From NCBI RefSeq assembly GCF_000241305.1, contig NZ_BAEH01000022.1, forward strand, positions 1-63,910: a stretch of DNA of 63,910 nucleotides. Direction: 5' to 3'. The position numbers were made by a program, and so were the translations under genes. The notes under the pieces were generated by a model that was not told the origin of the DNA, ran no database searches, and worked only from the letters and a program-made list of their open reading frames with translations. Source of the DNA: Gordonia effusa NBRC 100432 (GTDB lineage Bacteria; Actinomycetota; Actinomycetes; Mycobacteriales; Mycobacteriaceae). The first letter of the stretch is position 1, and the number at the start of each line of letters is the position of its first letter. Below are positions 25,812 to 33,917 of this stretch, one piece after another.

Positions 25812-26678
25812 TTACCCCGTAATCCGCACGCCCGAGTCGAAGCCCCAGAAGAGCAGCGTCATCACCATGTCCAGGGAAACGACCACGACGAGGCTGGCAC
25901 GAATCGCCCGGCCGGCGGCCACTCCGACGCCCTCGGGCCCGCCGACCGCGTAGAAGCCCTGGTAGCCGTGGATCAGCACGACGGCGATAGCGAAGACAAC
26001 CGCCTTGATGATCGAGAACACGATGTCCCAGTTGCCGATGAACGACGAGAAATAGTGTCCATAGGTGCCACTGGACTGCCCGTGCACCACCGACACCATC
26101 ACTTCACAGGTCAGATAGGCGATGACCAGGGTCATCAGGTACAGCGGAAGGATCGATACGACACTGGCGATGATCCTGGTAGTGATCACCAATGGGATCG
26201 GACGGATCGCGAAACCTTCGAGTGCGTCGAGCTCCTCCGTCATCCGCATGGCGCCGACCTCTGCGGTGATACGACAGCCCACCTGGGCCGCGAACCCGAT
26301 CGCGGCGATCAGCGGACCGAGTTCACGAGTGGTCGCGAATGCGGAAATCACGCCGGTGAGCGGACCCATATTCACCATGTCCAGGAGCGAGAAGCCCTGG
26401 ATGGCGATAGTGCCGCCCATCGCCATACCCATAAACGCCAGCACGCCGAGCATGCCACCGCCGACGATGATCGATCCCTTCCCGAAAACGACCGCGGAGA
26501 TATGGGACAGGATGTGGCGCCGGTAGTGGGTCAACGCGAACGGGATCGCGCGCAGGCTGAGATAGACGAACCGCGCCTGATGCCCGACCATCGCCGCGGC
26601 GGTAGCCGGCATGGTGAGGGTCGACCTAGTTGAAGCCCAGATGCCGCCGAGCTTTAGCGGCAAGTACGGAGCGGCCAT
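25812..26678 (-). CDS. yrbEB: YrbE-type MCE permease (B subunit)
   Basis: 288 residues, MlaE-like permease of the MCE transporter with five or six membrane helices. Conserved MlaE-type region 'FATTRELGPLIAAIGFAAQVGCRITAEVGAMRMTEELDALEGFAI', which contacts the ATPase (MceG), and 'VAAGRAIRASLVVVVSLDMVMTLLFWG' at the end. The ATG overlaps the yrbEA stop by one base (TGATG). The MceG ATPase is not in the window, as is usual because it is shared among mce systems. Confidence 0.93.
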   Translation of the reverse strand: MAAPYLPLKLGGIWASTRSTLTMPATAAAMVGHQARFVYLSLRAIPFALTHYRRHILSHISAVVFGKGSIIVGGGMLGVLAFMGMAMGGTIAIQGFSLLDMVNMGPLTGVISAFATTRELGPLIAAIGFAAQVGCRITAEVGAMRMTEELDALEGFAIRPIPLVITTRIIASVVSILPLYLMTLVIAYLTCEVMVSVVHGQSSGTYGHYFSSFIGNWDIVFSIIKAVVFAIAVVLIHGYQGFYAVGGPEGVGVAAGRAIRASLVVVVSLDMVMTLLFWGFDSGVRITG

Positions 26679-27580
26679 CAGACGATCGCCCTGGACGGGA
26701 AGAACAACGTCGTCAACTGCGTGAGTGCCAGGTTGAGGCCGAATGCGGCGACGACTCCGATGACGACAGCCGCATTGACCGAATCAGCGACCGCCTTGGC
26801 TCCGTGCTTAGTCGACAGGCCGCGCTGACACGCGACGACGGCCACCGTGAAGCCGAAGATAATTGCCTTGACCACGGCGATCGCTACATCAGTGAGGGAC
26901 GAGAATGAGGCGAACGACGATAGGTAAGAACCAGGCGTGACATCCATGAAGAGGATTGAGATGAAGTAGCCGGTGGTGATGCCCATGACGACTGCGAGGA
27001 AGCAGATAAGTGGCGCGACGAAGACCATGGCCACCACCCTCGGGACCACCAATCGGCGAATCGGGTCAATTCCCATCGTGCGAAGTGCGTCTATTTCTTC
27101 GCGAATCACGCGAGCTCCGAGGTCGGCGGCGACCGCTGCCCCCGCAGCACCGCCCAAGAGCAACGCCGAAACCATTGGGGCACCCTGCTGGATCACGCCG
27201 AGCCCGCCGGCGGCGCCGGAGATGCTCGTGGCGCCGACCTGTTGGGTAAGACTTCCGACCTGTGCGGCGACGATAACCCCGAACGGTATCGCGACCAGCA
27301 CCGTCGGGGTGGCGGTAACCGTGACGATGAACCACGACTGCTTGATGCATTCTCGCCAGGAGAACCGGCCGCTGATTATGTCGGTCACCGCGTAGATGAC
27401 AGAGCCGACAGCCAGTTGAATCGAGCGTCCGAACGTCGCCATCGAGTCGACGACCGTTCGCGTGACGTACCCCCGCACGCGGCCCGACGCGGTGTCGAGC
27501 CACTTCCACTCGGCCTCCCGCGGCGCTGGTATGGCATCTCCGGTCGTCCCGGTTTGATCGACGTCATTCCGCATAGTCAT
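26678..27580 (-). CDS. yrbEA: YrbE-type MCE permease (A subunit)
   Basis: 300 residues, first gene of the mce operon, with GAGGAGG about 8 bp before ATG 27580. A polar N-terminal leader of about 50 residues precedes the MlaE-like domain: 'SALLLGGAAGAAVAADLGARVIREEIDALRTMGIDPIRRLVVPRVVA' and 'QRGLSTKHGAKAVADSVNAAVV'. It forms the inner-membrane channel with YrbEB. The promoter region holds a perfect copy of the shared operator (27620-27635), suggesting repression of the whole mce operon by a local regulator. Confidence 0.93.
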   Translation of the reverse strand: MTMRNDVDQTGTTGDAIPAPREAEWKWLDTASGRVRGYVTRTVVDSMATFGRSIQLAVGSVIYAVTDIISGRFSWRECIKQSWFIVTVTATPTVLVAIPFGVIVAAQVGSLTQQVGATSISGAAGGLGVIQQGAPMVSALLLGGAAGAAVAADLGARVIREEIDALRTMGIDPIRRLVVPRVVAMVFVAPLICFLAVVMGITTGYFISILFMDVTPGSYLSSFASFSSLTDVAIAVVKAIIFGFTVAVVACQRGLSTKHGAKAVADSVNAAVVIGVVAAFGLNLALTQLTTLFFPSRAIV

Positions 27581-27599
27581 GTGTGAGCCTCCTCTCAGT

Positions 27600-27635
27600 T
27601 ACCGATCGGTAGCCTAGCAGACTGACGTCTCAGTC
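27600..27635. promoter_or_regulatory. mce promoter operators: TACCGATCGGTA and GACTGA-CGTC-TCAGTC
   Basis: Two elements lie 20-55 bp upstream of yrbEA. One is a perfect 12-bp palindrome (27600-27611). The other is a perfect 6-4-6 inverted repeat (27620-27635), the best copy of the shared operator family. The divergent ABC1-kinase gene begins 240 bp away, so this gap (27581-27876) probably holds both promoters. Confidence 0.6.
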
Positions 27636-27789
27636 GCCTCAGGCAATCTGAATAGCAAGGTTCCGCGACTCGCCGTTTCGCCCTGTCCGGGCAGCAATAT
27701 GACGCCGGCTCGCATTGCGAGACGGTACGCCGACAGACGGCTGTGCTGCGCCTTCGCATCGCGATCGACCATGCCGTCACCATCGATCG

Positions 27790-27805
27790 GAGTGATGTGT
27801 CAATA
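27790..27805. promoter_or_regulatory. Operator-family site GAGTGA-TGTG-TCAATA
   Basis: A weaker member of the shared family that keeps GA-n-TGA-N4-TCA. It lies about 70 bp before the ABC1-kinase start codon, on that gene's side of the divergent mce/kinase gap. Confidence 0.4.
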
Positions 27806-27876
27806 TTGGGTGCGGATCAAAGATTCCACGCGACCGCTGCACTCCCGAGCGGACATGCGGTATCGAGAGGCAGAAG

Positions 27877-29268
27877 ATGGCAACACGGCAAGGCCCGAAC
27901 GCTGACGATCAGGAACGCGGCCGCATTCGTCGTGGCGGAAAGGTGGGCGGGGTCGCCGCCCGACACGCAATGAGATCAGCCGCGGGCGCTGTCAAAGCGC
28001 CTTTCCAGACCGATGAGGTCGCTGACGCTGCTCGCACGGCCACGATGCTGAAACTTGCCGACGACATTGTCTTGGTGGCAGGCGGGATGCGAGGTGCAGC
28101 ACACAAGCTCGGCCAATTGATCGGAATGCTCGATCTGGGATTACCGAGTCCGCAGGCGCGTGACGCATTTCACAATCGTCTGCAACCCCTATTCGCATCC
28201 GCGCCGCCGTGGGATGACGCGCAGATGCGAGCCGTCGTGGAGAAGTCGCTCGGGAAGCGTGCCCAACAGATCTCGCCGCTCGAAGACGCGATCGCGGCCG
28301 CCTCGATCGGCCAGGTCTACCGCGCGACGCTGTCTGACGGCAGGACCGTCGCGGTGAAGGTGAAGTACCCCGGAATCGACTGGATGGTGCGTGCGGATCT
28401 GCGGAACCTCACGCTTCTGGTCCGCGTGCTCGGCAAGTACGTATCGGCGGCGAATATCGAGGAGATCGCGGCCGAGGTGACCGAGCAGATCTCTCGCGAA
28501 CTCGATTTCGGACGAGAGTTGGCAAATCAGAGCGAGTTCGCCGAACGCTACCGCGATCACCCGGTCTTTCGGATACCAGCGCCGGTGCCTGAATTGTGCA
28601 GCGACGAGGTCATGGTGACCGAATTCCTCGACGGCGCACCGTTCGCCCAGGCTCTGACATGGACGTCCGACCGGCGGAATGTGCTCGGCGAGGCGATCTA
28701 CCGGTTCTACTGCGGGGAGATGTACCGGACGGGAAGGTTCTGCGGAGACCCCCACCCTGGCAATGTCCTCCTTCTGGCCGACGGAAAGGTCGGCTTCGTG
28801 GACTTCGGACTCTGTGTAGAACTAACACCCGACGAATTGGAAACTGAGCGGGCGGTGTTCCGGGCGCTCCTGGATGGGGATGTCGATACCGCGTTTCGGA
28901 TCGCGATAGACGGAGGTTTCATCGTCGACACCGATTCGGTCGGCGCTGGCGAGTTCGGTGAGTACCTGAGAGCGGTTATCGGCTGGCACCTCACCCCCGA
29001 AGCGGTAACGATCACGCCCGACCAGGCATCGGCGGCGGCGGCCGCGGCGATGTTGCCCAGCGGCGGGCACATGGCGGGGATGGGGTCCCAGCGCTTGCTT
29101 CAGGCGCATACCTTCGGTCGCCGAAACGAACTGGCGACCTGCTCGATGCTCGGGCGGCTCGGCGCGACGGCCGAGTGGTCGGCGATCGCGCGGGAAAGCC
29201 TCGGCATGAGCGGACCTGCCACGTCGATGGGCGAAAGCGTGGCGGCGTGGCTCGCGGAGACAGTGTGA
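27877..29268 (+). CDS. ABC1/AarF/UbiB-family atypical kinase
   Basis: 463 residues. The family hallmarks are complete: KLGQ at 77-80 (KxGQ), the Ala-rich nucleotide loop AAASIGQV at 140-147, Lys161/163 in 'VAVKVKYPG', DPHPGN at 291-296 (catalytic-loop equivalent) and VDFG at 308-311 (metal-binding Asp). UbiB-type proteins are ATPase/kinase-like factors acting on lipids, for example in ubiquinone synthesis or lipid transport. The actinobacterial soluble forms are poorly understood. It is divergent from the mce operon, 98 bp upstream of an HSL-type hydrolase. A decayed fragment of its 5' region recurs near 36.14 kb. Confidence 0.9.
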   Translation: MATRQGPNADDQERGRIRRGGKVGGVAARHAMRSAAGAVKAPFQTDEVADAARTATMLKLADDIVLVAGGMRGAAHKLGQLIGMLDLGLPSPQARDAFHNRLQPLFASAPPWDDAQMRAVVEKSLGKRAQQISPLEDAIAAASIGQVYRATLSDGRTVAVKVKYPGIDWMVRADLRNLTLLVRVLGKYVSAANIEEIAAEVTEQISRELDFGRELANQSEFAERYRDHPVFRIPAPVPELCSDEVMVTEFLDGAPFAQALTWTSDRRNVLGEAIYRFYCGEMYRTGRFCGDPHPGNVLLLADGKVGFVDFGLCVELTPDELETERAVFRALLDGDVDTAFRIAIDGGFIVDTDSVGAGEFGEYLRAVIGWHLTPEAVTITPDQASAAAAAAMLPSGGHMAGMGSQRLLQAHTFGRRNELATCSMLGRLGATAEWSAIARESLGMSGPATSMGESVAAWLAETV

Positions 29269-29320
29269 CGGCGCGGTAGACGTGTCGGCGAGACCCACGT
29301 TGTCACCCGTCAGAACCGCA

Positions 29321-29336
29321 GAATGATACATCAGTC
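29321..29336. promoter_or_regulatory. Operator-family site GAATGA-TACA-TCAGTC
   Basis: Member of the shared inverted-repeat family, with one mismatch in the left arm and a perfect right arm. It lies 31 bp before the alpha/beta hydrolase start. Confidence 0.55.
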
Positions 29337-29366
29337 AATTTAACACCGACAGGAGCGAAGTGGGGC

Positions 29367-30377
29367 ATGAGTGAGATTGCGATAGACCGAGTATCGGCGG
29401 AGTGGACGCATGATGGCACGAGCGTGATGGCCGCGTTGGCGTCAGTCGGTGCCCGACTGTTCGTCAAGCCAGTCATCGCGCTGTGGGCACGGCATCCAGA
29501 TTTCCCATGGCCGTATGGCTTGTTCGATCTGCTCGCCGGTGTCCTACCGGCGGTCTCGGGAATCGATCGGACGCGGGTTCGGTTGCCGAACTGCACAGCC
29601 GAGCGACAGCGTCCAGCCGACTATCGTCCGGGGGACGAGGAACCACGCGCGATACTGTACTTGCACGGCGGGGCCTTCCTCGTCGGCGGCATTCGCAGCC
29701 ACCGCCGTCTAGTCTCCCGCCTCGTTCGCACGACAGGCATTCCCTCGCTCGCGGTGAACTACCGAAAACTGCCGAAGCATCCAATCAGTACGGCACTGGA
29801 AGATGCGATGGACGGATTGCGGTACCTGATCGACTCGGGCGTTGCTCCGCACAACATCGCTGTCGTGGGCGACTCGGCGGGCGCCTATCTGGCAGTCAGC
29901 CTCGCACTGGAAGCACGACGCGGACAGATCGGCCAACTCGGCGCCGTCGGCTGCATCTCGCCGATCCTCGATCTCGACCCGACCACCAAACTCGCCCAAC
30001 CTGATCCCGATCGCGACCCCCTGTTTCCGCCCTCAGCCCTCATCACCATGTGGGAACTGGCCCAAGCCGCTGAGCAACACAAGGACGGTATTGACAGTCT
30101 CCGAACCGCGGCACTGGCCACGGCAAGCGATCTAGCCGCCATGCCGCCATTGCTCATCCAGATCGGCAGCGGAGAGATTCTCCGTCCGGACTCGGACAGA
30201 CTGGTTGCGCTGAGTTCGGAAGGCGGCGGGCAGGCGCGGATCGAGATCTACAACGGTCAAATCCACGTCTTTTCAGCCGGTGCTGACGTCATCCCCGAGG
30301 GACGGATCGCACTGGACCGCCTGAGTTCGCACATTAGGCGTAGTCTCCTCGACACCAAACACGAACGCGTTGCCTGA
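29367..30377 (+). CDS. Alpha/beta hydrolase, hormone-sensitive-lipase (HSL) type
   Basis: 336 residues. Oxyanion-hole motif HGGAF at 100-104, nucleophile elbow GDSAG at 168-172 (Ser170) and a catalytic-His region 'IYNGQIHVFSAGAD' near residue 290. These define the HSL (LipH/LipW-type) esterase family that cleaves short to medium acyl esters, and could cleave esters made by Baeyer-Villiger-type oxidation. It follows the ABC1-kinase gene by 98 bp and has its own operator-family site. Its central and 3' parts recur as a decayed fragment at 36.22-36.42 kb. Confidence 0.92.
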   Translation: MSEIAIDRVSAEWTHDGTSVMAALASVGARLFVKPVIALWARHPDFPWPYGLFDLLAGVLPAVSGIDRTRVRLPNCTAERQRPADYRPGDEEPRAILYLHGGAFLVGGIRSHRRLVSRLVRTTGIPSLAVNYRKLPKHPISTALEDAMDGLRYLIDSGVAPHNIAVVGDSAGAYLAVSLALEARRGQIGQLGAVGCISPILDLDPTTKLAQPDPDRDPLFPPSALITMWELAQAAEQHKDGIDSLRTAALATASDLAAMPPLLIQIGSGEILRPDSDRLVALSSEGGGQARIEIYNGQIHVFSAGADVIPEGRIALDRLSSHIRRSLLDTKHERVA

Positions 30378-30952
30378 CCGGGTCAATTTTGTAACGGCCT
30401 ACGCTGATCGCGGTGTAGCCGCGGCGAATGCATCCAGCGATTCGACGTCGGCGTCGCCGTGATCGCTGCAGGCGTAGGTGAAGCAGAACGGCGCCAGGAC
30501 GCCGATGCAGTCTTGGTACACCATCCGGCCGGGCGGATGGTGTAGGAGCAATCCACCGCCACGCACTGAACGCCTCGCTTGGGGAGACTTAGTCCAGTCC
30601 GTGTTCGTCGCAGTCACGTAACGGCCGAAATCTAAACCGACACGCAAGGCGCCGCCCATCGACGTTCGCCACTTGCGCGGGGCGGCTAGTCACCACGTCC
30701 AGCGCCCGCAACGCATCTGCGCAGTGCTCAGTGAGTTCAATTCTTCGAGGCATTCGGTTCCAACTCTCAATAGGTTTTAGCCACGAGTGCCTCCGCCTCA
30801 GACAAGAATGCGGTTGAAAATTCAGATGTTGACAGTATGCAGGACCATGCATACGGTCGGGTACTAACCAGATAGTTACCCCCGGAACGCCGGGCGCGGC
30901 TAGCTGGTCTCCCCACTGTGGGGGTCCTGTTCAATCGTCTAAGGAGTCCGCA
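30378..30952. other. 575-bp stretch without a confident gene; possible frameshifted small gene on minus strand
   Basis: Two minus-strand frames (30753-30589 and 30659-30399) could be halves of one broken gene of about 115 codons ('MPRRIELTEHCADALRALDVV' then 'GGALRVGLDFGRYVTATN'), but I recognise no family. The right part holds the promoter region of the alcohol dehydrogenase: a shared island operator (30863-30881) and a compact hairpin CCCCAC-T-GTGGGG (30911-30923). Base composition is less GC-rich than the flanking genes. Confidence 0.35.
30863..30881. promoter_or_regulatory. Island operator copy 1: ACTAACCAGATAGTTACCC
   Basis: A 19-bp sequence repeated with one change at 33865-33883 and as a 9-bp half (ACTAACCAG) at 36112-36120. 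It contains inverted half-sites (ACTA/TAGT, TAAC/GTTA). It lies 71 bp before the alcohol dehydrogenase start. A TetR encoded at the end of the island is the obvious candidate reader. Confidence 0.55.
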
Positions 30953-31972
30953 ATGAAGGCAGTAGTGATGACAGGTGCCGGCAATCCCTGGGAGGTGCAC
31001 GAGGTGCCGACTCCCGAGGTGCAACCGGGACAGGTGCTGGTCAAGGTGCATGCGTCGGGCATGTGTTACACCGATGCTTGGGCGACTCAGGGGTACGGGG
31101 GTGACTTGTTTCCCCAAACGCCCGGACACGAGATCGTCGGGGAAATCGTCGAAGTCGGGCCCGGCGTGCATGGCCGCCAGGTCGGCGACCGGGTGGGGGC
31201 GACGTGGGTGCAGTCCTCGTGTCGCAGATGTAAGTACTGCCTGGAGAATCGCCCACTTACTGGCCAGACAGCAATGAACTGCGTCGATGCGCGCCTATCG
31301 GGCTTTACCTCGCAAGGTGGACACGCAGAGTACATTGCTCTGTCCTCAGAGGGCACGGTCTTGCTCCCGGAAGGTTTGAGCTACATCAATGCCGCGCCGA
31401 TGATGTGTGCCGGTTACACCACTTGGGGTGGAATTAGGGATGCGGCTCCGTTGCCGAATGACAAGATTGCCATTGTGGGGATCGGCGGGCTCGGGCACGT
31501 TGCAATCCAGCTAGCTAAAGCCTCGGGGTTTGAGACCATCGCAGTCACCCACTCGCCCGATAAGCACGAACTGGCCACCCAGCTGGGCGCGGATCAGGTT
31601 TTCAGTAATGGTGACGAGCTCAAGGAAGCCGGCGGCGCCGATGTGTTGTTGGCCTGCACCAACGCATTTGATGCAGTGGAAAAGGCTATGACCGGGTTGC
31701 GCCCCGATGGGCGAGTGGTCTTGTGCGGACTCGATTTCAACCACCCGTTCAGCATTTCCTCCGAAGGCACCCCGTTCCACATGATGCGTCAACAGGTGAT
31801 CGGTTCCACCCACGGCGGCCAGCACATCCTCAGCGAAGTCCTCGACCTGGCTGCGAACAAGGGAGTCGAACCGATTGTCGAGACCTTCTCGCTCGATCAA
31901 GCAGCCGAAGCCTACAGTCGCCTGACCTCTGGTGACCTGCGATTCCGGGGAGTGTTCACGCCGAGCGCGTGA
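30953..31972 (+). CDS. Zinc-dependent alcohol dehydrogenase
   Basis: 339 residues, medium-chain dehydrogenase/reductase family. 'MCYTDAW' supplies the first catalytic-zinc Cys, 'TPGHEIVGEIVEVG' the His and Glu. A structural-zinc lobe 'CRRCKYC' is followed by a Cys after a longer than usual spacer ('GQTAMNC'). The NAD-binding GxGxxG is 'VGIGGLGHVAIQLAKASG'. It oxidises a primary alcohol to an aldehyde, which the aldehyde dehydrogenase 200 bp downstream could take on. AAGGAG lies before ATG 30953. Codon and base use look less GC-biased than in the origin block, consistent with acquired DNA (an impression, not measured). Confidence 0.92.
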   Translation: MKAVVMTGAGNPWEVHEVPTPEVQPGQVLVKVHASGMCYTDAWATQGYGGDLFPQTPGHEIVGEIVEVGPGVHGRQVGDRVGATWVQSSCRRCKYCLENRPLTGQTAMNCVDARLSGFTSQGGHAEYIALSSEGTVLLPEGLSYINAAPMMCAGYTTWGGIRDAAPLPNDKIAIVGIGGLGHVAIQLAKASGFETIAVTHSPDKHELATQLGADQVFSNGDELKEAGGADVLLACTNAFDAVEKAMTGLRPDGRVVLCGLDFNHPFSISSEGTPFHMMRQQVIGSTHGGQHILSEVLDLAANKGVEPIVETFSLDQAAEAYSRLTSGDLRFRGVFTPSA

Positions 31973-31998
31973 GCACCTGCCCGTTGTAGTAGTTCGTC

Positions 31999-32044
31999 GC
32001 AGACGGCCGCCGCCACCGCGATTTGGTCGGTGGCGGCCGTCTGC
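31999..32044. terminator. Long hairpin after the alcohol dehydrogenase gene
   Basis: Left arm GCAGACGGCCGCC(GCC)ACCG pairs with right arm CGGTGGCGGCCGTCTGC: 17 base pairs with one 3-nt bulge and an 8-9 nt loop. It starts 27 bp after the stop codon. No clean T-run follows, so it may be an attenuating or RNA-stabilising hairpin rather than a classical terminator. Confidence 0.55.
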
Positions 32045-32101
32045 GAATCTGCTGGTGCCCAACTCTTGCGCGATTAGAGACCTCGCGGCGAATTCCTTTA
32101 C

Positions 32102-32131
32102 GGGTCGCATCGAAAAAGGGTCGCATCGAAA
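32102..32131. repeat. Tandem direct repeat GGGTCGCATCGAAA x2
   Basis: Two identical 14-bp copies spaced 16 bp start to start (32102 and 32118), 42-71 bp before the aldehyde dehydrogenase start codon. Possible activator or repressor half-sites, or a small slippage duplication. Confidence 0.5.
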
Positions 32132-32172
32132 CCTTTGGGTTTTGTTACTCGGCAACGACAATGGAGAACTAA

Positions 32173-33612
32173 ATGCGTGAATCGCAACACCTGTATATCA
32201 ACGGAGTTTGGACCGCGCCTGTCGACAGCAGCACCATCCAGGAGCTGACCGACCCGGCCACCGGAAAACCGAGTGGAAGGATCACGCTGGGCGGCACTGC
32301 CGATGTCGACCGCGCCGTCGCGGCCGCGCGTGAAGCGTTCCCAGGTTTTAGTTCCACGACGGTCGCCGAGCGCATCGCCATCCTCGACAGGGTTGGTGCT
32401 GAGTACGCCCGCCGTGCTGAGGATATGGCGCAGGCTGTGACCGCCGAACTGGGATCACCCATCGAACTGTCGCGCAATCTGCACGTCCGCTCAGCTCACA
32501 CTCAGTTTCGTAGTGCTGCCGAGGCACTGAGCAGAATCGACATGTCTGAGCAGCGCGGCACAACGTCGGTACGACGGGAGCCAATCGGCGTGTGCGCGCT
32601 GATCACTCCATGGAACTATCCCGCTCTGCAACCTGCTGGCAAGGTGGCGTCGGCTCTCGCTGCAGGATGCACAGTAGTACTAAAACCAGCTCAACTGAGT
32701 CCGTATTCGGCACTGATTCTCACAGAAATCCTCGACGACGCCGGAGTCCCGGACGGCGTGTTCAACCTGCTGCTAGGGCGGGGATCAACGGTCGGTGACG
32801 CCCTCAACGCACACCCGGACGTCGACATGATCTCGTTCACCGGCTCCGGCCCTGTTGCAGAAGGTGTATCGGCGGCCGCAGCACCCTCGGCGAAGCGCTT
32901 GGTGACAGAGCTCGGAGGGAAGTCGCCTCAGATCGTGCTGCCCGACGCCGACATGAACGTCGCTGTAGAGACGGCCGTGACGTACTGTCTGGGCAACTCC
33001 GGGCAAACGTGCGGTGCTGCCTCACGCACTTTGGTACCTCGCGAGCGTCTCGAAGAGTTCCTAGCGGCACTAGTTGCACGCATCGACGAATTACAGATCG
33101 GTGATCCGCACGCAGAGGACACGTTTATGGGCCCAGTTGTTTCCGCCGACCAATGGGAGACGGTCCAGGGCTACATACGGCAGGGCATCGCTGCGGGAGC
33201 CCGGCTGGTCATCGGCGGGCTCGGAAAGCCAGGTCTACCCGAGCCACTACAGGGCGGCCACTTCGTCCGACCCACCGTATTCGCTGACGTCACCAACGAC
33301 ATGACCATCGCCCGAGAAGAAATATTCGGTCCGGTCGTGTCCGTGATCGCCTACGACACAGTCGACGATGCGATCCGTATCGCCAATGACTCACCCTACG
33401 GGTTGTGTGGTTACGTCACGAGCGCAGACTTGGGGCGAGCCCGTGCAGTCGCTGAGCAGATGCGTACCGGATACGTGCTCATCAACGACGCCCAGTTTGA
33501 CTTCACTACGTCATGGGGTGGATACAAACAATCTGGCAACGGCCGCGAGTGGGGCGAGTTCGGTATCAGCGAATACCTCGAAACCAAATCTATCGTCGGT
33601 CTCACTGGCTGA
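32173..33612 (+). CDS. NAD(P)-dependent aldehyde dehydrogenase
   Basis: 479 residues with the full ALDH set: oxyanion Asn148 in 'TPWNYP', Glu246 in 'TELGGK', catalytic Cys280 in 'GNSGQTC', and 'EEIFGPVVSVI' late. It oxidises an aldehyde to a carboxylic acid. It sits in line with the zinc alcohol dehydrogenase, so the pair can convert an alcohol to an acid. ATG 32173 is preceded by a weak 'ggagaac'. The upstream 200 bp has a long hairpin and a tandem direct repeat, so it may be expressed separately from the dehydrogenase gene. Confidence 0.93.
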   Translation: MRESQHLYINGVWTAPVDSSTIQELTDPATGKPSGRITLGGTADVDRAVAAAREAFPGFSSTTVAERIAILDRVGAEYARRAEDMAQAVTAELGSPIELSRNLHVRSAHTQFRSAAEALSRIDMSEQRGTTSVRREPIGVCALITPWNYPALQPAGKVASALAAGCTVVLKPAQLSPYSALILTEILDDAGVPDGVFNLLLGRGSTVGDALNAHPDVDMISFTGSGPVAEGVSAAAAPSAKRLVTELGGKSPQIVLPDADMNVAVETAVTYCLGNSGQTCGAASRTLVPRERLEEFLAALVARIDELQIGDPHAEDTFMGPVVSADQWETVQGYIRQGIAAGARLVIGGLGKPGLPEPLQGGHFVRPTVFADVTNDMTIAREEIFGPVVSVIAYDTVDDAIRIANDSPYGLCGYVTSADLGRARAVAEQMRTGYVLINDAQFDFTTSWGGYKQSGNGREWGEFGISEYLETKSIVGLTG

Positions 33613-33917
33613 TTCGATACACGACCACGGTGGGCCGTTGTGCTGATTGTCCAGTCAACCCACTCCACTACAGCTTCCACGTAGTGATTCCTCAGGACAT
33701 ACGTGGACCGGGGCGCTGTTGGACATGACTAGGGCTTTAGACGCCAAAGGCGCCATCGCGTAACGGCAAGAATTCTCGATATGTGCACCTGCAAGTGTCA
33801 TGTGGGCCCGACTGAATCGCCTAAGCGCCTGCGGACCTTGACGATGCGGAAAGCGTATGCTGTCACTATCCAGATAGTTACCCACCCTTAGCAGCTCACT
33901 CTCGGCGAAAGGAAGTG
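33613..33917. other. Intergenic region with island operator copy 2
   Basis: No gene-like frame is convincing here. The second half holds ACTATCCAGATAGTTACCC (33865-33883), 34 bp before the next start codon, and probably the promoter of the small membrane protein and hydrolase genes. Confidence 0.5.
33865..33883. promoter_or_regulatory. Island operator copy 2: ACTATCCAGATAGTTACCC
   Basis: Identical to copy 1 at 18 of 19 positions. In both cases it sits 34-71 bp before the start codon of an island gene. Confidence 0.55.

Noticed and set aside
25761..26633. 290-codon plus-strand frame across yrbEB
   Set aside because: Antisense, very rich in His/Asp/Arg as expected for a shadow frame; yrbEB is certain.
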